Shown one piece after another: positions 1-6,281 of a DNA stretch of 22,800 nt. The DNA is from Candidatus Magasanikbacteria bacterium RIFCSPLOWO2_02_FULL_44_11 (GTDB taxonomy: Bacteria; Patescibacteriota; Patescibacteriia; Magasanikbacterales; GWA2-37-8), in the NCBI GenBank assembly GCA_001783035.1, contig MFQK01000001.1, positions 12,095 to 34,894 of the forward strand, read 5' to 3'. A program made the translations under genes and the position numbers. Below the pieces are notes generated by a model that saw only the letters and a program-made list of their open reading frames with translations, was not told the DNA's origin and searched no databases. Position 1 is the first letter of the stretch. Each line of letters begins with the position of its first letter.

Positions 1-16
1 TTTATGCTGTTTGTTT
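1..16. repeat. Copy of the tail of the gatB/ruvA terminator hairpin
   Basis: The first 16 bases of the window are identical to 8932-8947, the 3' strand and T-rich tail of the terminator hairpin between gatB and ruvA. A 16-base identity is not expected by chance in a window of this size. The rest of this copy, presumably including a GC-rich hairpin, would lie just outside the window, so this is probably the end of a terminator or dispersed repeat belonging to an unseen upstream gene. Confidence 0.55.
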
Positions 17-40
17 AATACCTATTTGCGCGTCTGCTGA

Positions 41-90
41 CCGCTCTCGCTTAAACTATATGATTATATAGGCTGAACGAGGATGAGCGG
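41..90. other. Nested inverted repeat in the upstream intergenic region
   Basis: CCGCTC (41-46) can pair with GAGCGG (85-90) and TCG (47-49) with CGA (78-80). Inside is a second perfect hairpin, CTATAT (56-61) with ATATAG (66-71) and loop GATT. No T-tract follows, so it is not an obvious terminator. I see no tRNA, known RNA family or credible ORF in bases 17-177. It could be part of a structured RNA or a fortuitous fold. Confidence 0.25.
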
Positions 91-177
91 CCAAGCCTTT
101 GCCATACACCCTTATATGCGCACGGCCACCTTGTCATAGCAACACGTCAAAACATTATCAATTTTGCTAAATTAAGT

Positions 178-205
178 TTGACATTCTCTACTAGAATGGT
201 ATACG
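178..205 (+). promoter_or_regulatory. Promoter of the dCMP deaminase gene
   Basis: A perfect -35 TTGACA (178-183) is followed after 16 bp by TATACG (200-205), which is preceded by TGG as in an extended -10. Transcription would begin near 212, leaving a leader of about 14 nt before the ATG at 226. This argues against the in-frame TTG at 178 being the start, since it lies inside the -35 box. Confidence 0.65.
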
Positions 206-225
206 CTAGCTCAAGATTTATTTTT

Positions 226-735
226 ATGACCATCCAGACTCAAGAAACTACTACACAACACATCCGGCCTACCTGGGACGAATACTTTATGGAAATAGCC
301 CGAGCTGTCGCTAAGCGGGCAACCTGTGACCGAGGTCGTGTCGGTTGTGTCATCGCTCGCGACAAACAAATTCTCGTTACCGGCTATGCCGGCGCACCGC
401 GCGGCATGCCGCATTGCGATGAAGTCGGTCACCAAATGAAAACTGTCACGCACGAAGATGGCCACGAAAGCCAGCATTGCATGCGCACAGCTCATGCCGA
501 ACAAAACGCCATTGTCCAAGCCGCCAAAGTCGGCGTCTCGATCGATGGCGGCACCTGCTACTGTAAAATGACTCCCTGCGCGGCCTGTGCCAAAATGATG
601 ATCAATGCCGGACTCAAGCGTGTGGTCTGCGAAAAGCGCTACCACGCCGGGCAAGAAACTGAAATCATGTTTAAAGAAGTTGGCGTCGGCCTTATCTATT
701 TTGAAGAATCAGTCGAAGCCTATGCCCGCCAATAA
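226..735 (+). CDS. dCMP deaminase
   Basis: Deoxycytidylate deaminase, 169 residues, converting dCMP to dUMP and so supplying substrate for the thymidylate synthase encoded further along. The zinc-dependent deaminase signature is complete: H90-A-E92 (zinc ligand and proton-shuttling glutamate) and P117-C118-A-A-C121 (the other two zinc ligands). The N-terminal part (GRVGCVIARD, then GYAGAPRGMPHCDEVGH) is typical of the dCMP deaminase/ComEB family, and extra His/Cys residues around 63-85 may form the second zinc site seen in some members. The ATG at 226 is chosen because a promoter lies just upstream, it is preceded by T like every other start here, and an upstream TTG would sit in the promoter. 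The last codons overlap the start of the next gene, so the two are co-transcribed. The family is secure; the exact substrate (dCMP rather than another cytidine compound) is inferred from family and neighbours. Confidence 0.93.
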   Translation: MTIQTQETTTQHIRPTWDEYFMEIARAVAKRATCDRGRVGCVIARDKQILVTGYAGAPRGMPHCDEVGHQMKTVTHEDGHESQHCMRTAHAEQNAIVQAAKVGVSIDGGTCYCKMTPCAACAKMMINAGLKRVVCEKRYHAGQETEIMFKEVGVGLIYFEESVEAYARQ

Positions 736-1285
736 AATTATTCTTGGTTTTGCCGGCGATCTAGCCTCGGGCAAGGGCACTGTTTGTAAATATTTGGAAC
801 AAAAATACGGCACCCCGTCATATCGCTTCTCGACGATACTTCGGGCGCTGGTTGATAGGCTCTATATACCCCAAAGCCGGGAAAATTTACAAAAGATTTC
901 ACAGGTGCTCCGCGAAAATTTTGGCCAGGACCTACTAAGCAAGGTTATCGCGAAAGACACTTTCAATGATCCGCATGAGCTGGTAGCCGTGGAAGGCATC
1001 CGCCGACCAACAGATCTGACCTACCTTAAAAGTAACCGGGCTTTTCATCTTATTTATATTACGGCGGATCCTAAAATACGCTGGGAGCGTTTGGTTAAGC
1101 GTAATGAGAATACCGGCGACGATAAAAAAACTTTTGAAAAATTTTTGGAAGATGAACAAGCTGAAGCTGACCGGCTTATAAAAGAGCTCGGCCAGAAAGC
1201 GGAATTTGTTATTTCAAACAATAAAACATTCAAAGAACTGTACGAACAAACCGAGGCCATCCTCGCCAAACTTCGCCGGCGTTAG
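722..1285 (+). CDS. P-loop nucleotide kinase-like protein (dNMP kinase / dephospho-CoA kinase superfamily)
   Basis: A 187-residue P-loop kinase. The Walker A motif is G12-DLASGKGT-20, directly after a hydrophobic first strand (KIILGFAG). EGIRRPTDL in the middle and a basic segment with R/K-rich helices near 118-128 fit the strand and lid of nucleoside-monophosphate-kinase folds. Annotation tools may call it dephospho-CoA kinase or an AAA-family ATPase; the GKGT form and the company of a dCMP deaminase suggest a deoxynucleoside monophosphate kinase, but this is inference. The ATG at 722 overlaps the last 14 bases of the deaminase gene in another frame, so translation is probably coupled, and a strong terminator follows directly. 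A longer open frame to 605 exists but would run through the deaminase gene. Fold confident, substrate uncertain. Confidence 0.7.
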   Translation: MPANKIILGFAGDLASGKGTVCKYLEQKYGTPSYRFSTILRALVDRLYIPQSRENLQKISQVLRENFGQDLLSKVIAKDTFNDPHELVAVEGIRRPTDLTYLKSNRAFHLIYITADPKIRWERLVKRNENTGDDKKTFEKFLEDEQAEADRLIKELGQKAEFVISNNKTFKELYEQTEAILAKLRRR

Positions 1286-1289
1286 CAAG

Positions 1290-1313
1290 CTCCGCCAACC
1301 GGCGGAGTTTTTT
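1290..1313 (+). terminator. Intrinsic terminator after the deaminase-kinase pair
   Basis: A perfect 7-bp GC-rich stem CTCCGCC/GGCGGAG with loop AACC is followed by six T residues (1308-1313). It begins 5 bp after the kinase stop codon. Confidence 0.93.
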
Positions 1314-1337
1314 GTTTTGGCCTCAAAATAAAATATG

Positions 1338-1346
1338 TGGTATACT
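1338..1346 (+). promoter_or_regulatory. Extended -10 promoter of the 1369-2812 pair
   Basis: TGG followed by TATACT (1341-1346) forms an extended -10 element. I see no good -35 at 16-18 bp, as expected for a promoter relying on the extended -10. The predicted start lies near 1353, about 16 nt before the ATG at 1369. Confidence 0.6.
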
Positions 1347-1368
1347 ATTGGTATTATATTTTTACTAT

Positions 1369-1548
1369 ATGCCAACACATACCCTAACCAATCCGGCGCT
1401 TAAGCAAATTATCAAACGCGCCGATGAAGCTTATATGGATTATCTCAAAAAAATGAAAGTTTTGGAAAAAAGAGCCCGAGAACTTTTTGAAAAGATTGAA
1501 GCGGAAAAGAAAGCGGCGATACGTGGCAAAATTAAAAAACTTAAATAG
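1369..1548 (+). CDS. Small lysine-rich helical protein, unknown
   Basis: A 59-residue protein I do not recognise. It is almost entirely predicted helix, with heptad-like hydrophobic spacing (YMDYLKKMKVLEKRARELFEKI) and a strongly basic C-terminus ending GKIKKLK. There is no signal peptide or membrane segment. A short coiled-coil or nucleic-acid-associated protein is possible, but nothing in the sequence proves it. The ATG at 1369 is chosen over the frame opening at 1312 because the promoter -10 lies at 1341-1346. The next gene starts 13 bp after its stop, so they form a two-gene unit closed by the terminator at 2825. Confidence 0.6.
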   Translation: MPTHTLTNPALKQIIKRADEAYMDYLKKMKVLEKRARELFEKIEAEKKAAIRGKIKKLK

Positions 1549-1561
1549 TTTACATTTTTTT

Positions 1562-2812
1562 ATGTTTGCCGGTAATTCACAAGAAATACGACGATCCCCC
1601 GTTGAATCACGACGCGTGAATTTGCGATCCTCTCCTGAAAGAGCGGGCAGCCAGGAAGCGGATGAAGCGGTAGCCGCCGTGAACGCACGTGAAAAGGCGG
1701 CTCTTGGTTTGCCCGATAAACCTAAACACTACCTTGATAGGATTAAAAGCACCAGTGAAAACGAAGCTTCTTTGCGAGAAGCGGCCGATATCGAGGCAGA
1801 GATAAACACAGCCTCTTCCAGTTTACATGAAAAAATGGCTAATGCTCATCAGGAATTAAAACGTGCCAACGAAGAATTCAGACAAGCTTGGCACAAACAA
1901 AAATGGGATAAATACGCTAAGGCCAAAGAACCAAAAGAGACGCCGATACGCGTTCCGGAAAATAAATTGAAGAAAAAAATAAACTCCCCCAAGACCAAGA
2001 GCGACATTTTGCAGGATAAATTCCACGCGGATTTTAAGAAAGATTGGGACAAAGAAGTTGTCGCGGTTGAAGCAAACGAACAACCAGCCAAATTGGAAAA
2101 AGAGTGGCTGAACCCTGAACAAAAAGAAACGGGTTTTGATGTAGCGCGTGAAGGGGTAGAGGTCATGAAAAAAACCGAAAAGATGAAAAAACAATTTTTA
2201 GCGGAGCTTAAAACGGCCCGACTTGATAAAGAAACGATTGCCGCCGCCAGTTCTTTGTTCAGCGATCTTCACAGTTCCACCGCATCTGCCGAAACTATTG
2301 CCGGGTCCATGAATATTCTGGCGGCTCGCGGAGTCGATCAAAAAAATCTTGATGATGTTCATAACTTCATCAAAGAAAACTTTCCGGCTATGCTACCCGG
2401 CAGTGAAATACTACATTCTTCAGAGGCCAAAATAGGCGACGCCGGATTGGAGCAGGAATGGGCCGAGGCCAGCTCGGAGCGTTCGGTAATTGAAGGGAAA
2501 AAAGTGAAACAGCTCTGGTTGGAAACTTTCGATGATTTGGAAAAGAAATTTATGGCCGAACCGAGTAAAGAAGGCGGCAATGTGGCGGTGGCGCGGGCGA
2601 TACTCGCCGCGGGAAAGAGCCGTGAAGAAATAATCGAGGCAGCTCAAAAATACCGGCCGCAATTTCTAAAAAAATACCTGCCGGAAAACTGGGATTTTGA
2701 TCGGGCTAAGGTAGAGATTCCAATAAAAACGAAATCTTCCCCGCCAGACCGGCAACCGACCACTATTTTCGCCGCAATTAAAAATTCTTGGAAAAAACTT
2801 CGCGGCAAATAA
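1562..2812 (+). CDS. Charged helical / coiled-coil protein, unknown
   Basis: A 416-residue protein I cannot assign to a family. It is very rich in Lys, Glu and Ala. The N-terminal 50 residues are Arg/Ser-rich and probably disordered. Residues about 65-190 and 200-245 look like long charged helices (for example SSSLHEKMANAHQELKRA), followed by a more compact helical part (about 235-380). A Pro/Lys/Ser linker and a short basic amphipathic tail (AIKNSWKKLRGK) end it. There is no signal peptide or membrane segment, so it is probably cytoplasmic. The ATG at 1562 is used because it lies 13 bp after the previous stop and is preceded by T; upstream residues in this frame overlap the previous gene. 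The tail resembles in character that of the unknown protein at 3532 (basic and Trp-containing), which may be coincidence. Confidence 0.6.
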   Translation: MFAGNSQEIRRSPVESRRVNLRSSPERAGSQEADEAVAAVNAREKAALGLPDKPKHYLDRIKSTSENEASLREAADIEAEINTASSSLHEKMANAHQELKRANEEFRQAWHKQKWDKYAKAKEPKETPIRVPENKLKKKINSPKTKSDILQDKFHADFKKDWDKEVVAVEANEQPAKLEKEWLNPEQKETGFDVAREGVEVMKKTEKMKKQFLAELKTARLDKETIAAASSLFSDLHSSTASAETIAGSMNILAARGVDQKNLDDVHNFIKENFPAMLPGSEILHSSEAKIGDAGLEQEWAEASSERSVIEGKKVKQLWLETFDDLEKKFMAEPSKEGGNVAVARAILAAGKSREEIIEAAQKYRPQFLKKYLPENWDFDRAKVEIPIKTKSSPPDRQPTTIFAAIKNSWKKLRGK

Positions 2813-2824
2813 GCCTAAATACGC

Positions 2825-2848
2825 AACCCGGCTGGTGCCGGGTTTTTT
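2825..2848 (+). terminator. Intrinsic terminator after the 416-residue protein
   Basis: An 8-bp stem AACCCGGC/GCCGGGTT with loop TGGT is followed by a T-tract (2843-2848), 13 bp after the stop codon. Confidence 0.93.
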
Positions 2849-2850
2849 AT

Positions 2851-2879
2851 TTGGCAAACTAATTTTTTTTTGCTATGAT
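2851..2879 (+). promoter_or_regulatory. Promoter of the dTMP operon
   Basis: TTGGCA (2851-2856), a 17-bp spacer and TATGAT (2874-2879) preceded by TGC (extended -10). It starts just after the preceding terminator. The predicted transcription start near 2886 leaves a leader of about 12 nt before the dUTPase ATG. Confidence 0.75.
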
Positions 2880-2897
2880 TGGGTTATCAAAAATACT

Positions 2898-3320
2898 ATG
2901 CACGTCACATTCAAACGAATTGACTCGACTCTCCCCCTTCCGGAATATAAGACACCGGGAGCGGTGGCTTTTGACCTGATTGCCCGTGAAACAACCGTTA
3001 TTCCGGAGCGTGGTATCGCCCGCGTCCCCAGCAATTTTATCGTCAAAATTCCGGTCGGTTATATGCTTTTAATACGTGACCGCTCGAGCACCTGCCAAAA
3101 AAAGGGGCTCTTTTGCACGGCCGGGGTGATTGACCAGGATTATTGCGGCGACTCCGACGAGCTCCAGGTGCAGTACTACAACTTTCTCGACACACCGGTC
3201 ACCGTGGAGCGCGGTGAACGCCTGGCGCAAGCAATTTTCATTAAAATCGAAAAAGCGAAATGGCAGGAAAGCGCCACTATGGCTACCAACAGCCGCGGAG
3301 GATTTGGTACTACAGATTAA
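2898..3320 (+). CDS. dut: Trimeric dUTPase
   Basis: dUTP diphosphatase, 140 residues, hydrolysing dUTP to dUMP and pyrophosphate. This protects DNA from uracil and feeds thymidylate synthase. All five motifs of the trimeric family are in order: I AFDL (24-27), II DRSS (61-64), III GVIDQDYCGD (76-85, with the catalytic Asp79), IV ERGERLAQ (104-111) and V SRGGFGTTD (132-140). Length is normal for the family. Motif III has Cys-Gly-Asp where Arg-Gly-Glu is usual, an uncommon variant. The ATG at 2898 fits the promoter 19 bp upstream and the start of the first strand (HVTFKRID). It heads an operon with two unknown genes, thyA, folA and tmk. A dCTP-deaminase relative is less likely because motif V is the dUTPase form. 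Confidence 0.9.
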   Translation: MHVTFKRIDSTLPLPEYKTPGAVAFDLIARETTVIPERGIARVPSNFIVKIPVGYMLLIRDRSSTCQKKGLFCTAGVIDQDYCGDSDELQVQYYNFLDTPVTVERGERLAQAIFIKIEKAKWQESATMATNSRGGFGTTD

Positions 3321-3324
3321 CTAT

Positions 3325-3513
3325 ATGCCCGAAAAATCATCCGAAAACTTTGCCGAGAAGCTTGCTGCAATAACCGAACGCTCGGACGACAATTTCACCG
3401 AATTACAAAAAGAATTGGAACGGCTGGTTAAGGTTGCTAAAAAACGAGCCGATTCCGGTGATGACGAGAAAGAACAAATAGCCGCGCTAAAAGCGAAAAT
3501 TAAGAATTTCTAG
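3325..3513 (+). CDS. Small charged helical protein, unknown
   Basis: A 62-residue acidic/basic helical protein I do not recognise. After a short start it is one continuous predicted helix with a coiled-coil-like pattern (NFTELQKELERLVKVAKKR, later IAALKAKIKNF). There is no Cys, signal peptide or membrane segment. It begins 4 bp after the dUTPase stop and lies inside the dTMP operon, so co-expression is nearly certain; a role in nucleotide metabolism is not implied by the sequence. The open frame extends upstream, but only within the dUTPase gene, so the ATG at 3325 (preceded by T) is chosen. Confidence 0.6.
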   Translation: MPEKSSENFAEKLAAITERSDDNFTELQKELERLVKVAKKRADSGDDEKEQIAALKAKIKNF

Positions 3514-3531
3514 AATGACTTTCCTAATGAT

Positions 3532-4149
3532 ATGTCTGAACATCTATCCCCTTACATCGAACCAAAGAAAGATTTTCCTTTTTTACCGCTTGAGCAAGAG
3601 CAGGCTACGCTTGATGAAGCCATAACTGAAACCGAGACCGCCGTCATTGATCACATTAAACATGGTCAAAACCTTTACCGGGAAAGTATTGGCGAAATCA
3701 AGCGCTACCAGTCTGAAAAGCAAATAGAAGTTGATGATCTGACCAGCCGCGCCAAAGAAGCCGCTGCCAAGCATTTTTATGAGCAACATTTAAATCTGGT
3801 GGCTCTATATAATTTTTGGGAACCTTCAGTTGACCTGGCGATTAAAAAACTTTCGGAAAATTCCAGGGGGCTGTACCGTGAGTTTGTTAGTTCGTTGCCG
3901 CCCGATTCCCTGGATTCGTCCGCTGAAATGGTAAATGAAATTTGCCAAAGTTATGAATCTTTTAGTAAAGGATCGCTGCCAAAAGATTTATCATCATTTT
4001 TAAAAAAATACTATGATCCTTTCCGAGAAGTGCGAACGCGCCTTACGCAGAGAGATTCGAGTAAACGAAGAACACAGCCGGCATCCAAAACAAAAAACAC
4101 TTTTAGTAAACTTTGGGATAGAATAATCGGTGAGTCTTTGCCAAATTAA
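3532..4149 (+). CDS. Helical protein, unknown
   Basis: A 205-residue, mostly helical soluble protein without a recognisable domain. After a Pro-rich start (about 1-20) come charged helices (DEAITETETAVIDHIKHGQN; SEKQIEVDDLTSRAKEAA), an aromatic region around residues 80-100 (HFYEQHLNLVALYNFWEP), then a segment FLKKYYDPFREVRTRL and a basic Ser/Thr/Lys tail ending in KLWDRIIGE. There are no membrane segments. It starts 18 bp after the previous stop and ends 13 bp before thyA, so it belongs to the operon, but I cannot say what it does. It resembles in style the other unknown helical proteins of this window, with no clear sequence match visible by eye. Confidence 0.6.
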   Translation: MSEHLSPYIEPKKDFPFLPLEQEQATLDEAITETETAVIDHIKHGQNLYRESIGEIKRYQSEKQIEVDDLTSRAKEAAAKHFYEQHLNLVALYNFWEPSVDLAIKKLSENSRGLYREFVSSLPPDSLDSSAEMVNEICQSYESFSKGSLPKDLSSFLKKYYDPFREVRTRLTQRDSSKRRTQPASKTKNTFSKLWDRIIGESLPN

Positions 4150-4162
4150 AAATACACACCTT

Positions 4163-5035
4163 ATGGACGCTTATCTCAATATCGTCAAGAGGATCCTTGA
4201 ACAAGGGGAACGCAAGCCTAATCGCACAGGTGTGGATACGATTGCTATCGCGGGGACCCTGTTTGAACACGACATGAGTAAGGGTTTTCCGATGCTCACC
4301 ACCAAAAAAGTGCCTTTCAAAGCCGTGGCCAGCGAACTTGAATTTTTCATCAAGGGCCTGACCGATAAACAATGGCTCCAGGATCACAACAACCATATTT
4401 GGGATGAGTGGGCCAACCCGAAAAAGGCGCCTTATGGCCACACGCCCGAAGCCAAAGAAAAAATGAAGCAGGAGCGCGACCTCGGGCCAATTTACGGTTT
4501 CCAATGGCGACATTTCAACGCGCCATATGAAAATTACGATACCAACTACGCCGGCCGGGGCATTGACCAGCTCGTCAACATCGTGGCGAAATTAAAATCC
4601 GACCCAACGGATCGACGCATGATCGTTTCAGCCTGGAACCCGTCGATGCTTGGTGAAATGGGTTTACCGCCTTGTCATTACGCCTACCAAATAACCGTCA
4701 TTAACGGCAAACTCAATTTGCTCTGGAACCAACGCTCCGTCGATACCATGCTTGGCCTACCCTTTAACATTGCGAGCTACGCGCTGCTCCTGCACCTTTT
4801 AGCCAAAGAGTCCGGTTTGCAAGAAGGCCGCTTGGTTGGTTTTTTAGCCGACGTTCATATCTATGTTAACCACTTGGACGGCGCCAAAGAACAACTAGCC
4901 AGAGATCCAAATACCTACCCCCTACCCACGCTCGTGACCGAGCCGTTCACTGCTATCTTTAATTGGAAAGCGGAAGACACGAAAGTCGTGAATTACCAAA
5001 GTTTTCCAAAAATCGCTTTTGAAATCGCCGTCTAA
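4163..5035 (+). CDS. thyA: Thymidylate synthase (ThyA type)
   Basis: Converts dUMP to dTMP using methylenetetrahydrofolate, leaving dihydrofolate for the reductase encoded next. It is 290 residues, close to the family norm with a moderate insertion after residue 80. Visible active-site features are the phosphate-binding Arg21 (KPNRTG), Arg151-Arg152 (DPTDRRMIVSAWNP), the nucleophile Cys171 in LPPCHYAYQ, R191-S192-x-D194 and Asn202 (RSVDTMLGLPFN), and H232/Y234 (DVHIYVNH). The ATG at 4163 gives the standard MDAYLNIVKRIL beginning and is preceded by T; no Shine-Dalgarno is present. The stop is 3 bp before folA. The family call is certain; it is not the flavin-dependent ThyX. Confidence 0.98.
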   Translation: MDAYLNIVKRILEQGERKPNRTGVDTIAIAGTLFEHDMSKGFPMLTTKKVPFKAVASELEFFIKGLTDKQWLQDHNNHIWDEWANPKKAPYGHTPEAKEKMKQERDLGPIYGFQWRHFNAPYENYDTNYAGRGIDQLVNIVAKLKSDPTDRRMIVSAWNPSMLGEMGLPPCHYAYQITVINGKLNLLWNQRSVDTMLGLPFNIASYALLLHLLAKESGLQEGRLVGFLADVHIYVNHLDGAKEQLARDPNTYPLPTLVTEPFTAIFNWKAEDTKVVNYQSFPKIAFEIAV

Positions 5036-5038
5036 ACT

Positions 5039-5512
5039 ATGCCTATCGCCCTCATTGCTGCTGTGGCCGATAACGGATGTATCGGTAAAAAAAACCAGCT
5101 CCCGTGGTATCTTCCCGAAGACCTCAAACGCTTCAAACAATTAACGACGGGTAAAGCGGTTCTCATGGGCCGTAAAACCTGGGAATCTTTGCCTGAAAAA
5201 TTTCGCCCCCTGCCCAATCGCGCCAACATTGTCATTACCAGACAACCAGAGTTGAACGTCCCGGCCGGCGTGGAGGTTTTTTCGGATATTAGAGCCGCTT
5301 TTCATAAATACGCGGACAGTGACATTTTTGTTATTGGCGGGGCGGAAATTTACCAACAGACGATTACCGACGCTGACATTCTTCATATCACCGAAGTCCA
5401 TCAGGTTATTGATGGTGACGCTTTTTTCCCGGCAATAGATAAAACGATGTGGAAAGAGACGGCCCGCGAAAACTTTCCGACCTATTCCTTTGTAACCTAT
5501 ACAAAAGTATGA
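5039..5512 (+). CDS. folA: Dihydrofolate reductase
   Basis: NADPH-dependent dihydrofolate reductase, 157 residues, regenerating tetrahydrofolate after the ThyA reaction. The start IALIAAVADNGCIG and the loop LPWYLPEDLKRFK are typical, with the catalytic acid at Asp28. MGRKTWESLP (43-52) and the NADPH-binding VIGGAEIY (98-105) are both present, and the C-terminal strand DGDAFFPAID is normal. It lies 3 bp downstream of thyA and its TGA stop overlaps the ATG of tmk (ATGA), so the three genes are probably translationally coupled. Confidence 0.97.
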   Translation: MPIALIAAVADNGCIGKKNQLPWYLPEDLKRFKQLTTGKAVLMGRKTWESLPEKFRPLPNRANIVITRQPELNVPAGVEVFSDIRAAFHKYADSDIFVIGGAEIYQQTITDADILHITEVHQVIDGDAFFPAIDKTMWKETARENFPTYSFVTYTKV

Positions 5513-6210
5513 CCAAGGGTTGTTTTATCATGATTGACGGCATCGACGGGAGCGGCAAAAAAACACAACTCGACCTTTTGGTTGCTCGACTAAAAAATTC
5601 CGGTTTGACCGTCGAGACAACCGACTTTCCACAATACGGTACTAAAAGCGCCGGATTGGTGGAAGAGTATCTGAATGGCGCTTATGGTACCGCGGAAGAG
5701 GTGAGCCCCGAACAGGCCTCGATTTTTTATGCCGTTGATCGCTATGCCGCCTCTTTTAAAATCAGAAAATGGTTACAAGAGGGAAAAATTGTCATCACCA
5801 ATCGCTACGTTGCTTCTAACATGGGCCACCAAGGCGGTAAAATTGCCGACCCTGTAAAGCGTGAAGATTTCTTTCGTTGGAATGACCAACTTGAGTTTGG
5901 TATTTTCAACATTCCCAAGCCTGATATCAATATTATTTTACACGTCACGCCCGAGATTGCTCAAGAGCTGGTCGATAAAAAGACGGCTCGATCATATATC
6001 CAAGGAGCGAAGCGAGATATCCACGAAGACAATTTAAGCCATCTGCGTAATGCCGAACAAACTTACCTGTTGATCACCAGACTCTTCCCGGAATATACCT
6101 TAATTGAGTGTGTCGAGGGCGGCAATCTCTTGTCTGTTGAAGAAATCCAGAAAAAAGTCTGGCAGTTTGTCGAACGGCGCTTGAACAACCTTGAAATCGT
6201 CACTACCTAA
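5509..6210 (+). CDS. tmk: Thymidylate kinase
   Basis: Phosphorylates dTMP to dTDP, completing the pathway of this operon. It is 233 residues. The P-loop is G11-IDGSGKKTQ-20. DRYAAS (near 77) and IVITNRYVASNMGHQGGKI carry the DR(Y/H) and TNRY motifs of dTMP kinases, and KTARSYIQGAKRDIHEDN is a basic lid region. The Lys-Lys pair after the P-loop glycine is slightly unusual. The ATG at 5509 overlaps the folA stop; a later ATG at 5530 would remove the residues forming the first strand (KGCFIMIDG). No terminator is visible after the gene, and the promoter of the next gene begins within 10 bp. Confidence 0.93.
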   Translation: MTKGCFIMIDGIDGSGKKTQLDLLVARLKNSGLTVETTDFPQYGTKSAGLVEEYLNGAYGTAEEVSPEQASIFYAVDRYAASFKIRKWLQEGKIVITNRYVASNMGHQGGKIADPVKREDFFRWNDQLEFGIFNIPKPDINIILHVTPEIAQELVDKKTARSYIQGAKRDIHEDNLSHLRNAEQTYLLITRLFPEYTLIECVEGGNLLSVEEIQKKVWQFVERRLNNLEIVTT

Positions 6211-6217
6211 AGCTTGT

Positions 6218-6246
6218 TTGCTTTCCAAAGACGATGCTGCTACAAT
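6218..6246 (+). promoter_or_regulatory. Promoter of the membrane-protein gene
   Basis: TTGCTT (6218-6223), a 17-bp spacer and TACAAT (6241-6246) preceded by TGC. The predicted start near 6253 leaves a leader of about 29 nt before the ATG at 6282. Confidence 0.65.
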
Positions 6247-6281
6247 AGACATGTAAATTACTAACCTTTCAATGTTAATCT

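Noticed and set aside
178-225. Longer dCMP deaminase from the TTG at 178
   Set aside because: The TTG is part of a perfect -35 TTGACA, so the start must be downstream.
211-654. 147-codon open frame antisense to the dCMP deaminase gene
   Set aside because: It lies wholly opposite a gene with conserved zinc-deaminase motifs and has no recognisable features or promoter.
6209-6224. Terminator after tmk from AAAGC/GCTTT
   Set aside because: The stem is short and AT-rich, no T-tract follows, and it overlaps the next promoter's -35.
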